In this document: positions 5,557 to 5,619 of the stretch, piece after piece
How the letters are laid out: each line of letters begins with the position of its first letter
Position numbering within the stretch: the first letter of the stretch is position 1
Notes under the pieces: model-generated
Told to the model about the DNA's origin: nothing
The model's input: the letters and a program-made list of their open reading frames with translations, nothing else
Database searches by the model: none
DNA from: Spirochaetota bacterium
GTDB taxonomy: Bacteria > Spirochaetota > JAGLSM01
DNA: 5,619 nucleotides
Reading direction: 5' to 3'
Assembly: GCA_023135745.1 (NCBI GenBank)
Contig: JAGLSM010000148.1
Coordinates: 1-5,619, forward strand
Made by a program: the position numbers and the translations under genes

Positions 5557-5619
5557 ATGAAAAAGTATCAGTTGCATAACCTCATTTTTTTGAGAAATGT
5601 ACTGTTTGAGTATCAAATG
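5557..5619 (+). CDS. Possible start of a further gene, cut by the right edge
   Basis: An ATG at 5557 opens a frame of 21 codons that runs to the last base without a stop (begins MKKYQLHNLIFLRNVLFEYQ). It has a basic start and a plausible hydrophobic strand. The segment LRNVLFEY loosely recalls the L.NV.F.Y opening of ABC-transporter ATPases, but the fragment is far too short to claim that. There is no purine-rich ribosome site before it, which weakens the call. If real it lies 47 bp after the antiporter and could share its transcript. Confidence 0.25.
   Translation, partial: MKKYQLHNLIFLRNVLFEYQM

Noticed and set aside
5587..5600. CTCA-T6-TGAG hairpin near the right edge
   Set aside because: Only four pairs with the T-run in the loop, not after the stem, and it lies within a possible coding frame.

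Overview
The window looks like a low-GC chromosomal segment from a diderm (outer-membrane-bearing) bacterium. Three of the genes encode secreted proteins with the alternating pattern of outer-membrane beta-barrels. Shine-Dalgarno sites are clear for most genes, and three promoters resemble the ordinary -35/-10 (TTGAnn, 17 bp, TATnnT) type. Those two features argue mildly against Bacteroidota, whose promoters and ribosome binding differ. I cannot place the organism further; a spirochaete, Fibrobacter-like or candidate-phylum diderm would all fit. I see no mobile element, CRISPR array, rRNA or tRNA.

Left part (minus strand, 1-1063): two short, tandem, mutually similar outer-membrane barrel proteins sit 28 bp apart and appear to share a promoter at 1035-1063. 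The downstream one runs off the left edge. Positions 1021-1227 are a divergent promoter region. It holds the minus-strand promoter, a good plus-strand promoter (1163-1191) and three copies of a CTATAC/GTATAG element around the latter.

Middle (plus strand): rsgA (1228-2289, TTG start) encodes a complete circularly permuted ribosome-assembly GTPase. It is followed by an independently promoted gene (2447-3085) for a short secreted barrel protein whose mature N-terminus resembles the phenol-degradation MetA-type/transporter family. The 256-bp gap 3086-3341 has no gene but carries four TTCCA/TGGAA half-sites.

Right part (plus strand): a nitrogen-type PTS EIIA protein (3342-3788) lies 5 bp before a NapA/CPA2-type sodium(or potassium)/proton antiporter (3794-5509). 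The pair is almost certainly one transcript. The antiporter has a signal-peptide-like N-terminus and an unrecognised soluble C-terminal domain of about 120 residues in place of the usual RCK/TrkA domain. The simplest reading is that the phosphorylation state of the EIIA protein controls the antiporter, linking carbon/nitrogen status to ion homeostasis. This pair is the most interesting thing in the window. A further reading frame may begin at 5557 and run off the right edge.
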